Shown: positions 9,065 through 18,385 of the stretch, in pieces
How the letters are laid out: each line of letters opens with the position of its first letter
Position numbering within the stretch: position 1 is the stretch's first letter
NCBI GenBank assembly: GCA_019359445.1
Contig: JAHHHJ010000006.1
Span: 62,001-126,000, forward strand
From: Kastovskya adunca ATA6-11-RM4
GTDB lineage: Bacteria > Cyanobacteriota > Cyanobacteriia > Cyanobacteriales > Coleofasciculaceae
Direction: 5' to 3'
DNA length: 64,000 bases
Translations under genes and position numbers: made by a program
Notes under the pieces: generated by a model
Told to the model about the DNA's origin: nothing
Databases searched by the model: none
What the model saw: only the letters and a program-made list of their open reading frames with translations

Positions 9065-10105
9065 ATGAATCTTAGTCGATGGATTGGCTTACTATCACTA
9101 ATCGCTTCTTTATATATCCTTTGGCAGATCCGAAATCTACTTCTCCTAGTGTTTACAGCCGTGGTGCTGGCAACTGCCTTAAACAAGCTGGTGCAACAAC
9201 TTCAAAAATTACCGATCAATCGCCCTGTAGCCGTTATCTTATCTATTGCTATTTTACTCATATTTTTAGTGAGCTTTGTCTGGCTGATCGTGCCATCGTT
9301 CGCCGCGCAGTTACAAGAACTCGTAGCACTTTTCCCTATAGGAGTGGCACGAGTTCAATTTTGGTTTACTTTTTGGCAGCAACGTCTTTTAGGGGAGTAT
9401 GAAAATTTTCCGACAAGCAATAACTTATTACAACAAATTCAGCCCCTATTGACTCAAATATTTGCTCGATCGGTTGACGTGTTTTCTGCATCTGTTACCG
9501 CTATCTTGCAATTTCTACTGGTATTAGTATTAACAATTATGCTTTTGGCAAATCCCAAACCTTACCGTGAATCATTCATCCAATTATTCCCGTCTTTTTA
9601 CCGCTACAGAGTTGATGAAATTCTTTCACGTTGCGAGTTTGCTCTAGGTAATTGGGCGGTCGGAGCTTTAATTGAAATGGTTTTTATTGCACTTTTAAGC
9701 GGAACTGGTTTGTGGATTTTGCAAGTTCCTTTAGCACTAGCTCACGCTATTGTAGCGGGGGTACTGAATTTTATTCCCAATATTGGGCCAACGTTGAGTG
9801 TAGTGCTACCAATGGCGATCGCCCTTTTGGACAAGCCGTGGAAAGTTGGTGCCGTTTTAGCTTTATATATCGTAATTCAGCAAATTGAAAGTTACTGGTT
9901 GACCCCCATGATCATGGCAAAACAAGTAGCACTGTTACCCGCTATTACCTTAACAGCACAGATTATCTTTGCCAGCTTGTTTGGAGTATTAGGGTTATTG
10001 ATTGCACTTCCACTGACTGTAGTTGCTAAAACCTGGTTAGAAGAAGTGTTATTTAAAGATGTTCTAGACAAGTGGAATCAGCCATCGGCTCAAAAACTAT
10101 CTTAG
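9065..10105 (+). CDS. AI-2E family transporter (UPF0118)
   Basis: A 346-residue polytopic membrane protein of the AI-2E/PF01594 family. Two N-terminal helices (residues 8-40) are followed by a helix at 55-80, a long loop, and a C-terminal block of helices. Family hallmarks are VPSFAAQLQEL and the conserved GVLNFIPNIGPTLSV and QQIESYWLTP segments. Family members export autoinducer-2 in a few species and act as Na+/H+ or Na+(Li+)/H+ antiporters in others; the substrate here is unknown. The ATG at 9065 lacks a strong ribosome-binding site but fits the family N-terminus. Confidence 0.88.
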   Translation: MNLSRWIGLLSLIASLYILWQIRNLLLLVFTAVVLATALNKLVQQLQKLPINRPVAVILSIAILLIFLVSFVWLIVPSFAAQLQELVALFPIGVARVQFWFTFWQQRLLGEYENFPTSNNLLQQIQPLLTQIFARSVDVFSASVTAILQFLLVLVLTIMLLANPKPYRESFIQLFPSFYRYRVDEILSRCEFALGNWAVGALIEMVFIALLSGTGLWILQVPLALAHAIVAGVLNFIPNIGPTLSVVLPMAIALLDKPWKVGAVLALYIVIQQIESYWLTPMIMAKQVALLPAITLTAQIIFASLFGVLGLLIALPLTVVAKTWLEEVLFKDVLDKWNQPSAQKLS

Positions 10106-10119
10106 ATTTATCAAGTATT

Positions 10120-10206
10120 AATGTCATGCTGAACGTAGCGAAGTGAAGTATCTTAGGCAAAGGCGATCGCCCTAGATTCTTCGTCCCGCTGCGTCTACTC
10201 AAAATA
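10120..10206. repeat. Degenerate dispersed palindromic repeat
   Basis: The segment begins tgtcatgctgaacgtagcg and ends with an inverted related segment (gattcttcgtcccgctgcg). The core contains a hairpin around ggcgatcgcc. It resembles the widespread bacterial 'tcatgctgagcgaagcg' intergenic repeats. Related degenerate sequence occurs near 38028-38110. Confidence 0.4.
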
Positions 10207-10354
10207 AGAGTAAGCTCCCACCGCCCTCGATGCGAGCAACTTTGATAGAAACTGCAACGGCTTCGCACTCAAGATGGTGAGGCGATGAGCGCGTCCTAAG
10301 GCACTGCTGAGAGCAAAACAAAGCCAGCACTAATAGAGAATGTGAAAATAAAAA

Positions 10355-10428
10355 TCGGGATGACAGGATTTGAACCTGCGACCCCCTCGTCCCGAACGAG
10401 GTGCGCTACCAAGCTGCGCCACATCCCG
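10355..10428 (-). tRNA. tRNA-Pro (anticodon CGG)
   Basis: Read on the minus strand this folds as a full cloverleaf: acceptor CGGGATG/CATCCCG, D-arm GCGC with AGCTTGGTA, anticodon stem CCTCG/CGAGG around the loop TTCGGGA (anticodon CGG), and T-arm GCAGG/CCTGT with TTCAAAT. No CCA is encoded. It reads the proline codon CCG. Confidence 0.95.
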
Positions 10429-10686
10429 ATTGCCTGATGGCAATATATATCCCACCATATCACGCCCCCTAGGGAATTACTACTGCTTTGAGCTAAAAAC
10501 TGGTGCAGCCAACCTTTTGCTTTCCTTTGAGATTACGACTGTTGTATCCTTTAAGAACATTTCACGGACGCTGGGACTAGCGTTTACTGGCTGTGGAGGA
10601 TACTCGGCTACGAGTCCTGTGAATCAGCAACTCTCAATCGTGAGTTTGGGAATCCCTCGGTAAATTAAAGATTATGCTGAAGGAGA

Positions 10687-11610
10687 ATGTCACCGGATAA
10701 ACTTTGTACGACTTCAGTGAGAAAAGCGGTTGTGGTAGTTAAGCCAGATTGGTTGCGTGTCAAAGCGCCGCAGTGGCAGCGCGTCGGTAGCGTCAAAGAA
10801 ATCCTCCGGGATTTAGCACTAAATACCGTTTGTGAGGAAGCCTCTTGCCCCAATATCGGGGAATGCTTTAGCGTTGGCACAGCGACGTTCTTAATTATGG
10901 GGCCTGCTTGCACTCGCGCCTGTCCCTACTGCGATATTGACTTTGAGAAAAAGCCACAAGCCCTCGACCCCACGGAACCAACACGCTTGGCAGAAGCGGT
11001 GCGGCGTCTGGACTTAAACCATGTGGTGATTACCTCAGTGAACCGGGATGACTTACCCGATGGCGGTGCTTCCCAATTTAGGCATTGTATTGAAGCGGTG
11101 CGTACTGTCTCGCCAAAGACCACGATTGAGGTATTGATTCCCGATTTGTGTGCCAATTGGGAGGCGTTGGAAGCGATTCTTGCCGCCCAGCCAGAGGTTT
11201 TGAATCACAATACAGAAACTGTTCCCCGGCTGTATCGGCGGGTACGTCCGCAAGGAAACTATCAGCGATCGCTAGAATTATTACAGCGTTCTCGCGAGTT
11301 AGCTCCCTGGGTTTATACCAAGTCGGGCATCATGGTCGGGTTGGGAGAAACAGACGCGGAAGTTAGAGAAGTCATGCAAGACTTACGCCGGGTCGATTGC
11401 GATATTCTCACCATCGGGCAATATCTCCAGCCCTCCTCAAAGCATTTAGCTATAAATAGTTTCGTCACGCCTGAGCAATTTGATGCCTGGAGAGAGTGGG
11501 GAAAATCCTTGGGTTTCCTGCAAATTGTCTCCTCTCCACTCACTCGCAGTTCCTATCATGCCGAACAAGTGCAGGAACTAATGAAACAGTATCCTCGCTC
11601 TCGAAAATAG
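10687..11610 (+). CDS. lipA: Lipoyl synthase
   Basis: Radical-SAM enzyme that inserts two sulfurs into octanoyl groups on lipoyl-dependent enzymes. Both iron-sulfur motifs are present: the LipA-specific [12 protein letters not shown] (auxiliary cluster) and CTRACPYC (CxxxCxxC, SAM cluster). A C-terminal RSSYHA block with the conserved Ser completes it. At 307 residues the length is normal. The ATG at 10687 directly follows AGGAGA with almost no spacing; a GTG about 15 codons later, just before [12 protein letters not shown] where family conservation begins, is a plausible alternative start. Confidence 0.95.
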   Translation: MSPDKLCTTSVRKAVVVVKPDWLRVKAPQWQRVGSVKEILRDLALNTVCEEASCPNIGECFSVGTATFLIMGPACTRACPYCDIDFEKKPQALDPTEPTRLAEAVRRLDLNHVVITSVNRDDLPDGGASQFRHCIEAVRTVSPKTTIEVLIPDLCANWEALEAILAAQPEVLNHNTETVPRLYRRVRPQGNYQRSLELLQRSRELAPWVYTKSGIMVGLGETDAEVREVMQDLRRVDCDILTIGQYLQPSSKHLAINSFVTPEQFDAWREWGKSLGFLQIVSSPLTRSSYHAEQVQELMKQYPRSRK

Positions 11611-11681
11611 GTACGGTCATCCCTTTTTTAAGAGGGATAATGGGGGATCTTCATGCAAATAAGAAATAGTGTTTAAGCGCA

Positions 11682-12617
11682 ATGAGCAATAAACCTGCCC
11701 CAACAAAACTCTCTATTGCCGTTGTGGGGGCTGGGGCTTGGGGGACAACGCTAGCCTCCCTCGCCTCTGGCAACGGTCATGATGTGCGTTTATGGTCTCG
11801 TCATAGTCCTGAACGCCTTGAGGAGGTTATCGCAGGGACAAGCATTGTGCTTTCTGCTGTCTCGATGGCAGGTGTTGCCCCAGTTGCCGCGCAGTTGCAA
11901 CACTTATCGATTGCGCCGGAAAAGATTTTCATCACTGCCACAAAAGGATTAGACACGCAAACCACGGATACTCCTTCCCAGATTTGGCAAAAGACATTTC
12001 CCTCAAATCCCATCGTTGTCCTTTCGGGGCCAAATCTCTCCAAAGAAATTCAGCAAGGACTCCCCGCCGCTACAGTTGTTGCTAGCGAAGATATACCAGC
12101 AGCAGAATTTGTCCAAACGGCTTTTTCCTCACCCAGTTTCCGCGTCTACACCAATCCTGACCCCATTGGGGTGGAACTGGGAGGAACACTGAAGAATGTC
12201 ATGGCGATCGCTTCCGGAACCTGTGACGGCTTGCACCTCGGAACCAACGCCAAAGCCGCTTTACTCACCCGTGGATTGGCAGAAATTATTCGGGTAGGCA
12301 CCCATTTAGGCGCTCAGGCAGAAACCTTCTACGGTTTGTCAGGGCTTGGTGACTTACTGGCGACTTGTAACAGTACTCTGAGTCGCAACTACCAAGTTGG
12401 CTACCAGCTTGCTCAAGGCAAGCCCTTGTCTGAAATTCTCGCCCATATAGAAGGGACGGCTGAAGGGGTGAACACAACATCTGTGCTAATTCAGCGAGCA
12501 GAACGGCAAGGTATTTCTGTTCCGGTCTCTTACCAGGTTTATCGTCTGCTCAAGGGTGAAATTACCCCCCAAGCGGCTGTGGAAGCCCTCATGCTACGAG
12601 AAATTAAGCCAGAATAA
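11682..12617 (+). CDS. gpsA: Glycerol-3-phosphate dehydrogenase [NAD(P)+]
   Basis: A 311-residue enzyme that reduces dihydroxyacetone phosphate to sn-glycerol 3-phosphate for membrane lipid synthesis. VVGAGAWGTTLA near residue 14 is the Rossmann glycine motif. LSGPNLSKEI, GGTLKNVMAIASG with the catalytic Lys, GLSGLGDLLATC and EGTAEGVNT are diagnostic of GpsA. It lies 71 bp after lipA on the same strand; only a weak hairpin separates them. The slightly short N-terminus is normal for cyanobacteria. Confidence 0.96.
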   Translation: MSNKPAPTKLSIAVVGAGAWGTTLASLASGNGHDVRLWSRHSPERLEEVIAGTSIVLSAVSMAGVAPVAAQLQHLSIAPEKIFITATKGLDTQTTDTPSQIWQKTFPSNPIVVLSGPNLSKEIQQGLPAATVVASEDIPAAEFVQTAFSSPSFRVYTNPDPIGVELGGTLKNVMAIASGTCDGLHLGTNAKAALLTRGLAEIIRVGTHLGAQAETFYGLSGLGDLLATCNSTLSRNYQVGYQLAQGKPLSEILAHIEGTAEGVNTTSVLIQRAERQGISVPVSYQVYRLLKGEITPQAAVEALMLREIKPE

Positions 12618-13040
12618 ATAACTTCAGCTTTGAATTAGTTATTTCCCAATTCCAGGCGTTTCGGGCTAGGAAAGAAACTTTTTGGCAAAAACTTTGTTCA
12701 TAGATCTGGGAAATCGTCAGGAATCACCCGAATAGGTGATGTAGATCTAATACAGCATTTGACTAAGGTCACTCCCTAGAGATTGACTGCTGCTTATACT
12801 AGTTGCCAACTCAAAAGCCATCACATCCTGCTGTAGATAGATTTATTTATCTACAGTAGCGATAGAGCGGTTACCTGTGTCAGCGGTAGATAACAGTTAT
12901 ACGTCGTTAGTCTCGATTGATCGCTCTTGATAAAAAAAACGCAAGCAGTGTTAGCCAGCCCTCAAGGTTGGGAATCCTAAAGATAAGTTGTGACTCACGT
13001 TGATTTAAGTGTTGTCGCCGGTCGTAATTGAGAGATCACT
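12618..13040. promoter_or_regulatory. Upstream region of sigC with a 9-bp inverted repeat
   Basis: About 420 bp without a gene. An inverted repeat pairs ctgtagata (12831-12839) with tatctacag (12848-12856), and a partial copy, gtagata, recurs near 12895. The position, ~190 bp before the sigC start, would fit an operator or leader structure. No promoter boxes are clear enough to assign. Confidence 0.4.
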
Positions 13041-14294
13041 ATGCCAGCCACTCCTTTCTATGCCGAGACCGAATACGACCATGAGCCGTCTGTCTACAGC
13101 CTGGAGCTGAACAGTACAAGTGGACATGTGGGCGGAGCGGTGGATGATTTAATTGACCCGGAGATGGAAGAAACCGACATTTCCCTCTTTGGTAAAGGTG
13201 CCACTCGCCGCACAACTGATCTGGTTCGGTTGTACCTCCAGGAAATTGGTCGAATTCGTTTACTGAGGCGAGATGAGGAAGTCTCGGAAGCCCAAAAAGT
13301 ACAGCGTCACATGCGGCTGTTGGATTTGCGTACTGAAGTGGCACAAAAAGCAGATGATGATGTGCTTCAGCTTTTTGTCAAACTTATTGATGCTCATGAC
13401 CGTTTGGCAGCCAACTTAGGACATCGTCCTTCCTTAGAACGATGGGCGGCGGCGGGCGGAATTGATGTTACTGAGCTGAAGCCAAGCTTGGCGGCAGGTA
13501 AACGGCGCTGGGCAGAGTTGGCAGAACTAACCGTTAAAGAGTTAGAGCAAATTCAATCTCAAGGCATCCGCGCCAAAGATCACATGATCAAAGCCAACCT
13601 GCGCTTGGTTGTGTCGGTGGCGAAAAAGTATCAAAATCGGGGTCTGGAATTGCTGGATCTGATCCAGGAAGGCACCCTTGGCTTAGAACGAGCGGTTGAG
13701 AAGTTTGATCCCACCAAAGGGTATCGCTTTAGCACCTATGCCTACTGGTGGATTCGTCAGGGAATCACCAGAGCGATCGCGACTCAAAGCCGCACCATCC
13801 GCCTCCCGGTTCACATCACCGAAAAGCTCAACAAAATTAAAAAAGCCCAGCGCAAAATTTCCCAAGAAAAAGGTCGCACTGCCACCATCGAAGACGTAGC
13901 ACAAGAGCTGGAAATGACAGCGCCCCAAGTTCGGGAAGTCTTACTGCGAGTGCCTCGTGCCGTCTCTCTAGAAATCAAAGTCGGTAAAGAAAAAGACACC
14001 GAACTCGGTGACCTGCTCGAAACTGAAGAAACGTCTCCGGAAGACGTTTTGATGCGGGAAGCCTTGCAGCGAGACTTGCATCAGCTTCTGGCTGACTTAA
14101 CCAGCCGCGAGCGGGATGTGATTCGGATGCGCTTTGGTTTAGGTGATGGTCATCCTTATTCCCTAGCAGAAATTGGTCGCGCTCTCGACCTATCTCGCGA
14201 ACGAGTGCGTCAGATTGAAGCCAAGGCACTGCAAAAACTGCGTCAACCCAAGCGTCGCAACCGCGTCCGGGATTACCTAGAATCCTTGAGCTAA
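13041..14294 (+). CDS. sigC: Group 2 RNA polymerase sigma factor, SigC type
   Basis: A 417-residue sigma-70 protein. The N-terminal MPATPFYAETEYD, followed by RRTTDLVRLYLQEIGR (region 1.2), is as I recall it for cyanobacterial SigC. Region 2 (about 180-250) carries ANLRLVVSVAKKYQNRG, DLIQEGTLGLERAVEKFD and FSTYAYWWIRQGITRAI. Region 4 ends with SLAEIGRALDLSRERVRQIE and KLR. It lacks the long acidic region 1.1 of the housekeeping factor, so it is a non-essential group 2 factor of the type linked to carbon/nitrogen balance and stationary phase. Length agrees with Nostoc-type SigC. Confidence 0.88.
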   Translation: MPATPFYAETEYDHEPSVYSLELNSTSGHVGGAVDDLIDPEMEETDISLFGKGATRRTTDLVRLYLQEIGRIRLLRRDEEVSEAQKVQRHMRLLDLRTEVAQKADDDVLQLFVKLIDAHDRLAANLGHRPSLERWAAAGGIDVTELKPSLAAGKRRWAELAELTVKELEQIQSQGIRAKDHMIKANLRLVVSVAKKYQNRGLELLDLIQEGTLGLERAVEKFDPTKGYRFSTYAYWWIRQGITRAIATQSRTIRLPVHITEKLNKIKKAQRKISQEKGRTATIEDVAQELEMTAPQVREVLLRVPRAVSLEIKVGKEKDTELGDLLETEETSPEDVLMREALQRDLHQLLADLTSRERDVIRMRFGLGDGHPYSLAEIGRALDLSRERVRQIEAKALQKLRQPKRRNRVRDYLESLS

Positions 14295-14320
14295 GTTAGT
14301 TTGGCAATCTAAACGGTCTG

Positions 14321-14349
14321 AAAGCGGGTGTTTGACCCGCTTTTTTTTT
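14321..14349 (+). terminator. Intrinsic terminator of sigC
   Basis: Perfect 9-bp stem aaagcgggt/acccgcttt with a 5-base loop, running into nine T residues, 26 bp after the stop codon. A textbook rho-independent terminator. Confidence 0.95.
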
Positions 14350-14401
14350 AGCTGATCGGGTGGGGTAAACGTAGCCGTAAGCCACCCGATACTCCCACGA
14401 T

Positions 14402-15862
14402 TTAATGCAACGGCGGTTTCTGAAAATGCCAGGAAGTGGATTGCTCGTAGGCATAAGCAACTTGGAAAAGTTGGTCTTCACGCAAGACTTTACCGATGAG
14501 CTGCAACCCGATTGGTAATCCATTTTGGTCAAAGCCGCAAGGAATGCTGATTCCCGGTAAACCTGCCAGATTGAGAGGAATCGTCATCAAGTCAGACAGG
14601 TACATGCTCAAGGGGTTTTCTGTCTTTTCTCCGGCTTTGAAGGCAGTGGTTGGTGCTGTAGGACAGACTAAAACATCAACTTTTTCAAAAGCCTCTTCAA
14701 AGTCTTGTTTGATCAAAGTCCGAACTTTTTGGGCTTTGAGGTAGTAGGCGTCGTAGTAACCAGCAGAAAGGGTATAGGTGCCTAACATAATCCGCCGCTT
14801 GACTTCTGCTCCAAACCCAGCCGCACGGGTTTTGGTATACATCGACATTAGATCCTCGCTTTCCGGCGTGCGGAAGCCGTACTTCACCCCGTCGTAACGC
14901 GCCAAGTTCGCTGAGGCTTCCGAGGGAGCAATGATGTAGTAGGTAGGCAAACCGTAGCGGAAGCGAGGGCAAGAAATGACTTGAATTTCTGCACCGAGGT
15001 TCTGGAGTTGCTCAATAGCTTTGGTGACGGCGGCTTCAACGACCGAGTCTAAGCCTTCGCCAAAGGTTTCTTTAATCACGCCAATTCTCAATCTACCTCT
15101 CGGATGGAGATCGGGATTGAGGGACTTGGCATAATCCGGGATTTCAACGTTGAGACTGGTGGAGTCGTTGGGATCGTATCCAGCGATCGCGCCTAGTAAA
15201 ATTGCCGCATCTTCAACACTAGTGGCAAAAGGGCCAATCTGATCTAAAGAAGACGCGTAAGCAACTAAACCGTAGCGGGATACCAATCCATAGGTCGGCT
15301 TCATCCCCACCACACCACAAAAGGAAGCAGGTAGGCGAATTGATCCCCCTGTATCCGAACCCAGCGCCACTGAACACTCACCGCTGGCTACCGCCGCCGC
15401 CGAGCCACCGGAAGACCCTCCCGGCACCCGCGTCAAATCCCACGGGTTAGCGGTAACTTGATAGGCGGAGTTCTCCGTGGAACTACCCATCGCGAACTCA
15501 TCCAGGTTGGTTTTGCCGACCATTACCGCGCCAGCATCTTTGAGCTTTTGTGTCACCGTTGACTCATAAGGCGGCACAAAATTTTCTAAAATCTTTGAGG
15601 CGCAAGTCGTGGGAATGCCTTTGGTACACATATTGTCTTTGATCCCAATCGGAATCCCAGCCAATAGCCCAATTTCTTCACCCGCTGCAATGCGATCATC
15701 CACGTTGCGAGCTTGCTGTAGCGCCTGCTCTGTTGTTACGGATAAAAAACTGTGTAATTTCGGCTCCAGTATCTGTATGCGCTCTAAAGCGTTCTGGGCA
15801 ATTTCAACAGCTGAGCGCTCTTTACGGATCAGTTGTTTGTGTAACTCGCGAATGGATGCCAT
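14402..15862 (-). CDS. gatA: Asp-tRNA(Asn)/Glu-tRNA(Gln) amidotransferase subunit A
   Basis: Glutaminase subunit of GatCAB, which converts Glu-tRNA(Gln) to Gln-tRNA(Gln). The amidase signature is complete: GIPIGIKDN (catalytic Lys), [15 protein letters not shown] (cis-Ser) and [12 protein letters not shown] (nucleophile Ser). The frame extends upstream to 15976, but the ATG at 15862 ([11 protein letters not shown]) has a GGGAG site seven bases away and gives 486 residues, the normal length, so it is preferred. gatB and gatC are not in this window. aat ends ~100 bp upstream on the same strand. Confidence 0.96.
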   Translation of the reverse strand: MASIRELHKQLIRKERSAVEIAQNALERIQILEPKLHSFLSVTTEQALQQARNVDDRIAAGEEIGLLAGIPIGIKDNMCTKGIPTTCASKILENFVPPYESTVTQKLKDAGAVMVGKTNLDEFAMGSSTENSAYQVTANPWDLTRVPGGSSGGSAAAVASGECSVALGSDTGGSIRLPASFCGVVGMKPTYGLVSRYGLVAYASSLDQIGPFATSVEDAAILLGAIAGYDPNDSTSLNVEIPDYAKSLNPDLHPRGRLRIGVIKETFGEGLDSVVEAAVTKAIEQLQNLGAEIQVISCPRFRYGLPTYYIIAPSEASANLARYDGVKYGFRTPESEDLMSMYTKTRAAGFGAEVKRRIMLGTYTLSAGYYDAYYLKAQKVRTLIKQDFEEAFEKVDVLVCPTAPTTAFKAGEKTENPLSMYLSDLMTIPLNLAGLPGISIPCGFDQNGLPIGLQLIGKVLREDQLFQVAYAYEQSTSWHFQKPPLH

Positions 15863-15960
15863 GCAGCGCTCCCTTTTCGACTCATGTCCATTAAGTATAC
15901 GGAAAGCAATTTTAGCTTGTGATGTGGATATCTGCCTGATTAAAGTTATATAGGGGTGAC

Positions 15961-16536
15961 TTAAATCAAAGAGCACCGTCGTTTCAGAGCTTGCCGCAGT
16001 AAGATTTGATACTGCTGCTCATCGACAGTCACAGACCCAAAGCGTTCTAGGTGGGGATTGGTCATCTGAGCATCGAAAAGGAGAAAGCCGCGATCGCGCA
16101 ATCGTTCTACCAACTTTACCATCGCCACTTTCGATCCTTCCGGAATCCGGTAAAACATCGACTCCCCAATAAATGCCCCCCCGATGGCGATGCCTAGAAT
16201 TCCTCCGGCTAACTGCTCCCCTTGCCAAGTTTCAAAGCTATAAGCCCATCCTGCCTCATAAAGTGCGAAGTAAATGTCCTTGAGTTGTGCAGAAATCCAG
16301 GTAGTTTCCCGGTCAGCACAGCCAGCCACCACACTCTTAAAATCCCGGTTGATTTCGACTGTAAAGCGCTCTTGATTCAACGCCCGTCGTAGGGAGGTTG
16401 GGTAGCGAAATCGCTCATCTAGAGGCACCAGCGCCCGCTGACGGCTAGCATACCAACCCAAATCACCGCTCTCATCTGCCATGAGAAAGTAGCCCTGGGC
16501 ATATCCCTCAATTAAGGACGGAACATCAAATTCCAT
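15961..16536 (-). CDS. aat: Leucyl/phenylalanyl-tRNA-protein transferase
   Basis: A 191-residue enzyme that adds Leu or Phe from aminoacyl-tRNA to proteins with N-terminal Arg or Lys, marking them for ClpS/ClpAP-type degradation. Recognised by [43 protein letters not shown] and [16 protein letters not shown]. It is shorter at the N-terminus than the 234-residue E. coli protein, as is usual in cyanobacteria. It lies directly upstream of gatA. A minus-strand terminator before it (16589-16620) suggests an independent promoter. Confidence 0.94.
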   Translation of the reverse strand: MEFDVPSLIEGYAQGYFLMADESGDLGWYASRQRALVPLDERFRYPTSLRRALNQERFTVEINRDFKSVVAGCADRETTWISAQLKDIYFALYEAGWAYSFETWQGEQLAGGILGIAIGGAFIGESMFYRIPEGSKVAMVKLVERLRDRGFLLFDAQMTNPHLERFGSVTVDEQQYQILLRQALKRRCSLI

Positions 16537-16588
16537 AAATCATCAGCACTCGGCAACGTTGTGACATCGCTTTTAGAGGTGTTAGGAC

Positions 16589-16620
16589 AAAAAAAGCAGC
16601 TGTCTATCGAGGCAGCTGCT
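16589..16620 (-). terminator. Intrinsic terminator, minus strand, upstream of aat
   Basis: On the minus strand AGCAGCTG (16620-16613) pairs with CAGCTGCT (16602-16595), followed by seven T. It would stop leftward transcripts coming from rpsN and thus insulate aat. Confidence 0.85.
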
Positions 16621-16751
16621 CAGAGGGAGATTGACTCACTTGTACAATTTAGGTATTGCCATCACTTTTGAGAATCCTTGTGATAAGCCCGGCGGCATCT
16701 TGATTATTACTACCGCCGTTACAGTTTGAAAGCTGAACGCTCAACGCTGAT

Positions 16752-17081
16752 ATGTCTCAACCCATTCCACCGATTACACTCCCTCCAGTTGAAAAGCCTC
16801 AGCAGGAAGGGGAGTGGCTGCAAACTGCCCTTGTCAAATGGCTTGACGAAGAATTTATCCCAGAAACCGTGAATCAGGAGATTGCCCAACGTGCCTCCCA
16901 AATCTTTGTGCGCCAGCGGATGGAAGGCGAAAATGATCTGGGTTCGCTGGTCATTGCCATCCTAACTGAGATGCAAGCCTTTGACTTTTCCAAGAGTTTT
17001 TTTAGCGAGTTTGCGATCGCTAACGCTGTCAGCGACTTACTCCTGGATAGTCTTGGCATTGACCGCTGTTGTGGTCAGTAA
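16752..17081 (+). CDS. Conserved cyanobacterial hypothetical protein
   Basis: A 109-residue soluble protein with a proline-rich start (PIPPITLPPVEKP), then a helical, acidic body (VKWLDEEFIPE, IAQRASQIFVRQRMEGEND, LVIAILTEMQAFDFSKSF) and a Cys pair near the end (DRCCGQ). No catalytic motif or known domain is apparent. Composition and codon use look like its neighbours. It lies convergent to rpsN, 45 bp away. I do not recognise the family. Confidence 0.75.
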   Translation: MSQPIPPITLPPVEKPQQEGEWLQTALVKWLDEEFIPETVNQEIAQRASQIFVRQRMEGENDLGSLVIAILTEMQAFDFSKSFFSEFAIANAVSDLLLDSLGIDRCCGQ

Positions 17082-17126
17082 TTTCTGAATATTGAATTAA
17101 TTCCTAACGGCAAAATTCAATATTGC

Positions 17127-17429
17127 CTACCAACTTGACTTCACAACTCCTGGAAGCAGACCTTTGTGCGCCCACTCCCGCATGACATGGCGAGACAAGC
17201 CAAAGTCACGGTAGTAACCGCGAGGACGCCCCGTTACCCAGCAGCGGTTCCGCAGGCGAGATGGCGCACTGTTGCGGGGGAGTTGCTGGATTTTGCGGTG
17301 GATTTCTAGCTTCTCCCGCTGAGAAGTAGCCGTTCTAAACTGCTCCAACAACTCTGTCCGCTTGTCAGCATACTTATCAACTAAATGTTGGCGCTTCTTT
17401 TCGCGCTCAATCATGCTCTTTTTAGCCAT
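17127..17429 (-). CDS. rpsN: 30S ribosomal protein S14
   Basis: A 100-residue S14 of the zinc-independent long type: [13 protein letters not shown] at the N-terminus and the conserved [19 protein letters not shown] near residue 65, ending in [13 protein letters not shown]. The CxxC zinc ligands of the short type are absent, as expected for cyanobacteria and chloroplasts. It stands alone here, not in the S10/spc cluster, which is the usual cyanobacterial arrangement. Confidence 0.97.
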   Translation of the reverse strand: MAKKSMIEREKKRQHLVDKYADKRTELLEQFRTATSQREKLEIHRKIQQLPRNSAPSRLRNRCWVTGRPRGYYRDFGLSRHVMREWAHKGLLPGVVKSSW

Positions 17430-17591
17430 GAATCTCTCTTTTACCTTTACATCAAGACACCGTTTTCTATCTTAGGTCAACTACCACGTTTGACGCTATT
17501 ACAAAGAAGTACCGATTACCTCCAAGCCCCAACCTGCAAGCTATTGAATTGTGGAGCTGATCAAGCCTTTGGCGTTATCGAATGCGATTAA

Positions 17592-18305
17592 TCAACGGGA
17601 TTGTAAAGGCAAAGCAGAAGGTACCAACCCGCCTTTAGCAGTGGTTAACTCAGAAAGGTCAGCAGACGGGCAGAGATCCGCTATCTCGCACTCACCACAC
17701 TGCGGCTTTCGTGCCTTACAAATTGCCCGCCCGTGATAAACCAGGCGAATTGACCAGTTTTCCCACTCCAGTTGCGGCAAAATCCGCATCAAATCCCGTT
17801 CAATGCGGATCGGGTCAGTGTGTTCGGTTAAGCCCAAGCGATGACTGAGGCGCTTAACGTGGGTGTCTACCGTTACACCTTCATGGATGCCGTAGGCATG
17901 AGCCAGGACAACATTTGCCGTTTTCCGTGCCACTCCTGGCAACTTCAGCAGTGCTTCCATGCGCTGCGGCACCTGTCCGCCAAAGTCCACCATAATCATG
18001 CGGCAGGCTCCTTGAATATTTTTTGCCTTATTGCGATAGAAACCCGTAGAACGAATCAGGTTTTCGATATCCTCAACATTGGCAGCCGCAAAGGCAGCCG
18101 CATCAGGAAACTGACGAAAGAGTTCTGGCGTAACTTTGTTTACCCGCTCATCCGTGCATTGAGCCGAAAGAATGGTGGCGACTAAAAGTTGCACTGGAGT
18201 TTCATAATTCAGCGTACAGGGGGCTTCTGGATACAGTCGCTTTAAGCGAATCAAAATTTCCAGCGCCCGCTGCTGCTTAACTGACCATTTACGGATAATG
18301 CTCAT
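17592..18305 (-). CDS. nth: Endonuclease III
   Basis: A 237-residue DNA glycosylase/AP lyase that removes oxidised pyrimidines. The helix-hairpin-helix LPGVARKTANVVL carries the catalytic Lys, VDTHVKR the catalytic Asp, and the [4Fe-4S] loop is C-x6-C-x2-C-x5-C (CKARKPQCGECEIADLC). Both N- and C-terminal ends are a little longer than in E. coli (211 residues); the C-terminal ~20 residues (ELTTAKGGLVPS) are low-conservation. Confidence 0.96.
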   Translation of the reverse strand: MSIIRKWSVKQQRALEILIRLKRLYPEAPCTLNYETPVQLLVATILSAQCTDERVNKVTPELFRQFPDAAAFAAANVEDIENLIRSTGFYRNKAKNIQGACRMIMVDFGGQVPQRMEALLKLPGVARKTANVVLAHAYGIHEGVTVDTHVKRLSHRLGLTEHTDPIRIERDLMRILPQLEWENWSIRLVYHGRAICKARKPQCGECEIADLCPSADLSELTTAKGGLVPSALPLQSR

Positions 18306-18385
18306 TAAAAAAGGATGAACGATGAAGTATGAAATTGAGAATTTCAGGCTCCGGACTTCGGACTGGTAGACTTTTTACCCAACTA

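Noticed and set aside
10370-10663. Open frame of 97 codons on the plus strand
   Set aside because: It starts inside the antisense of tRNA-Pro and has no ribosome-binding site or protein-like composition.
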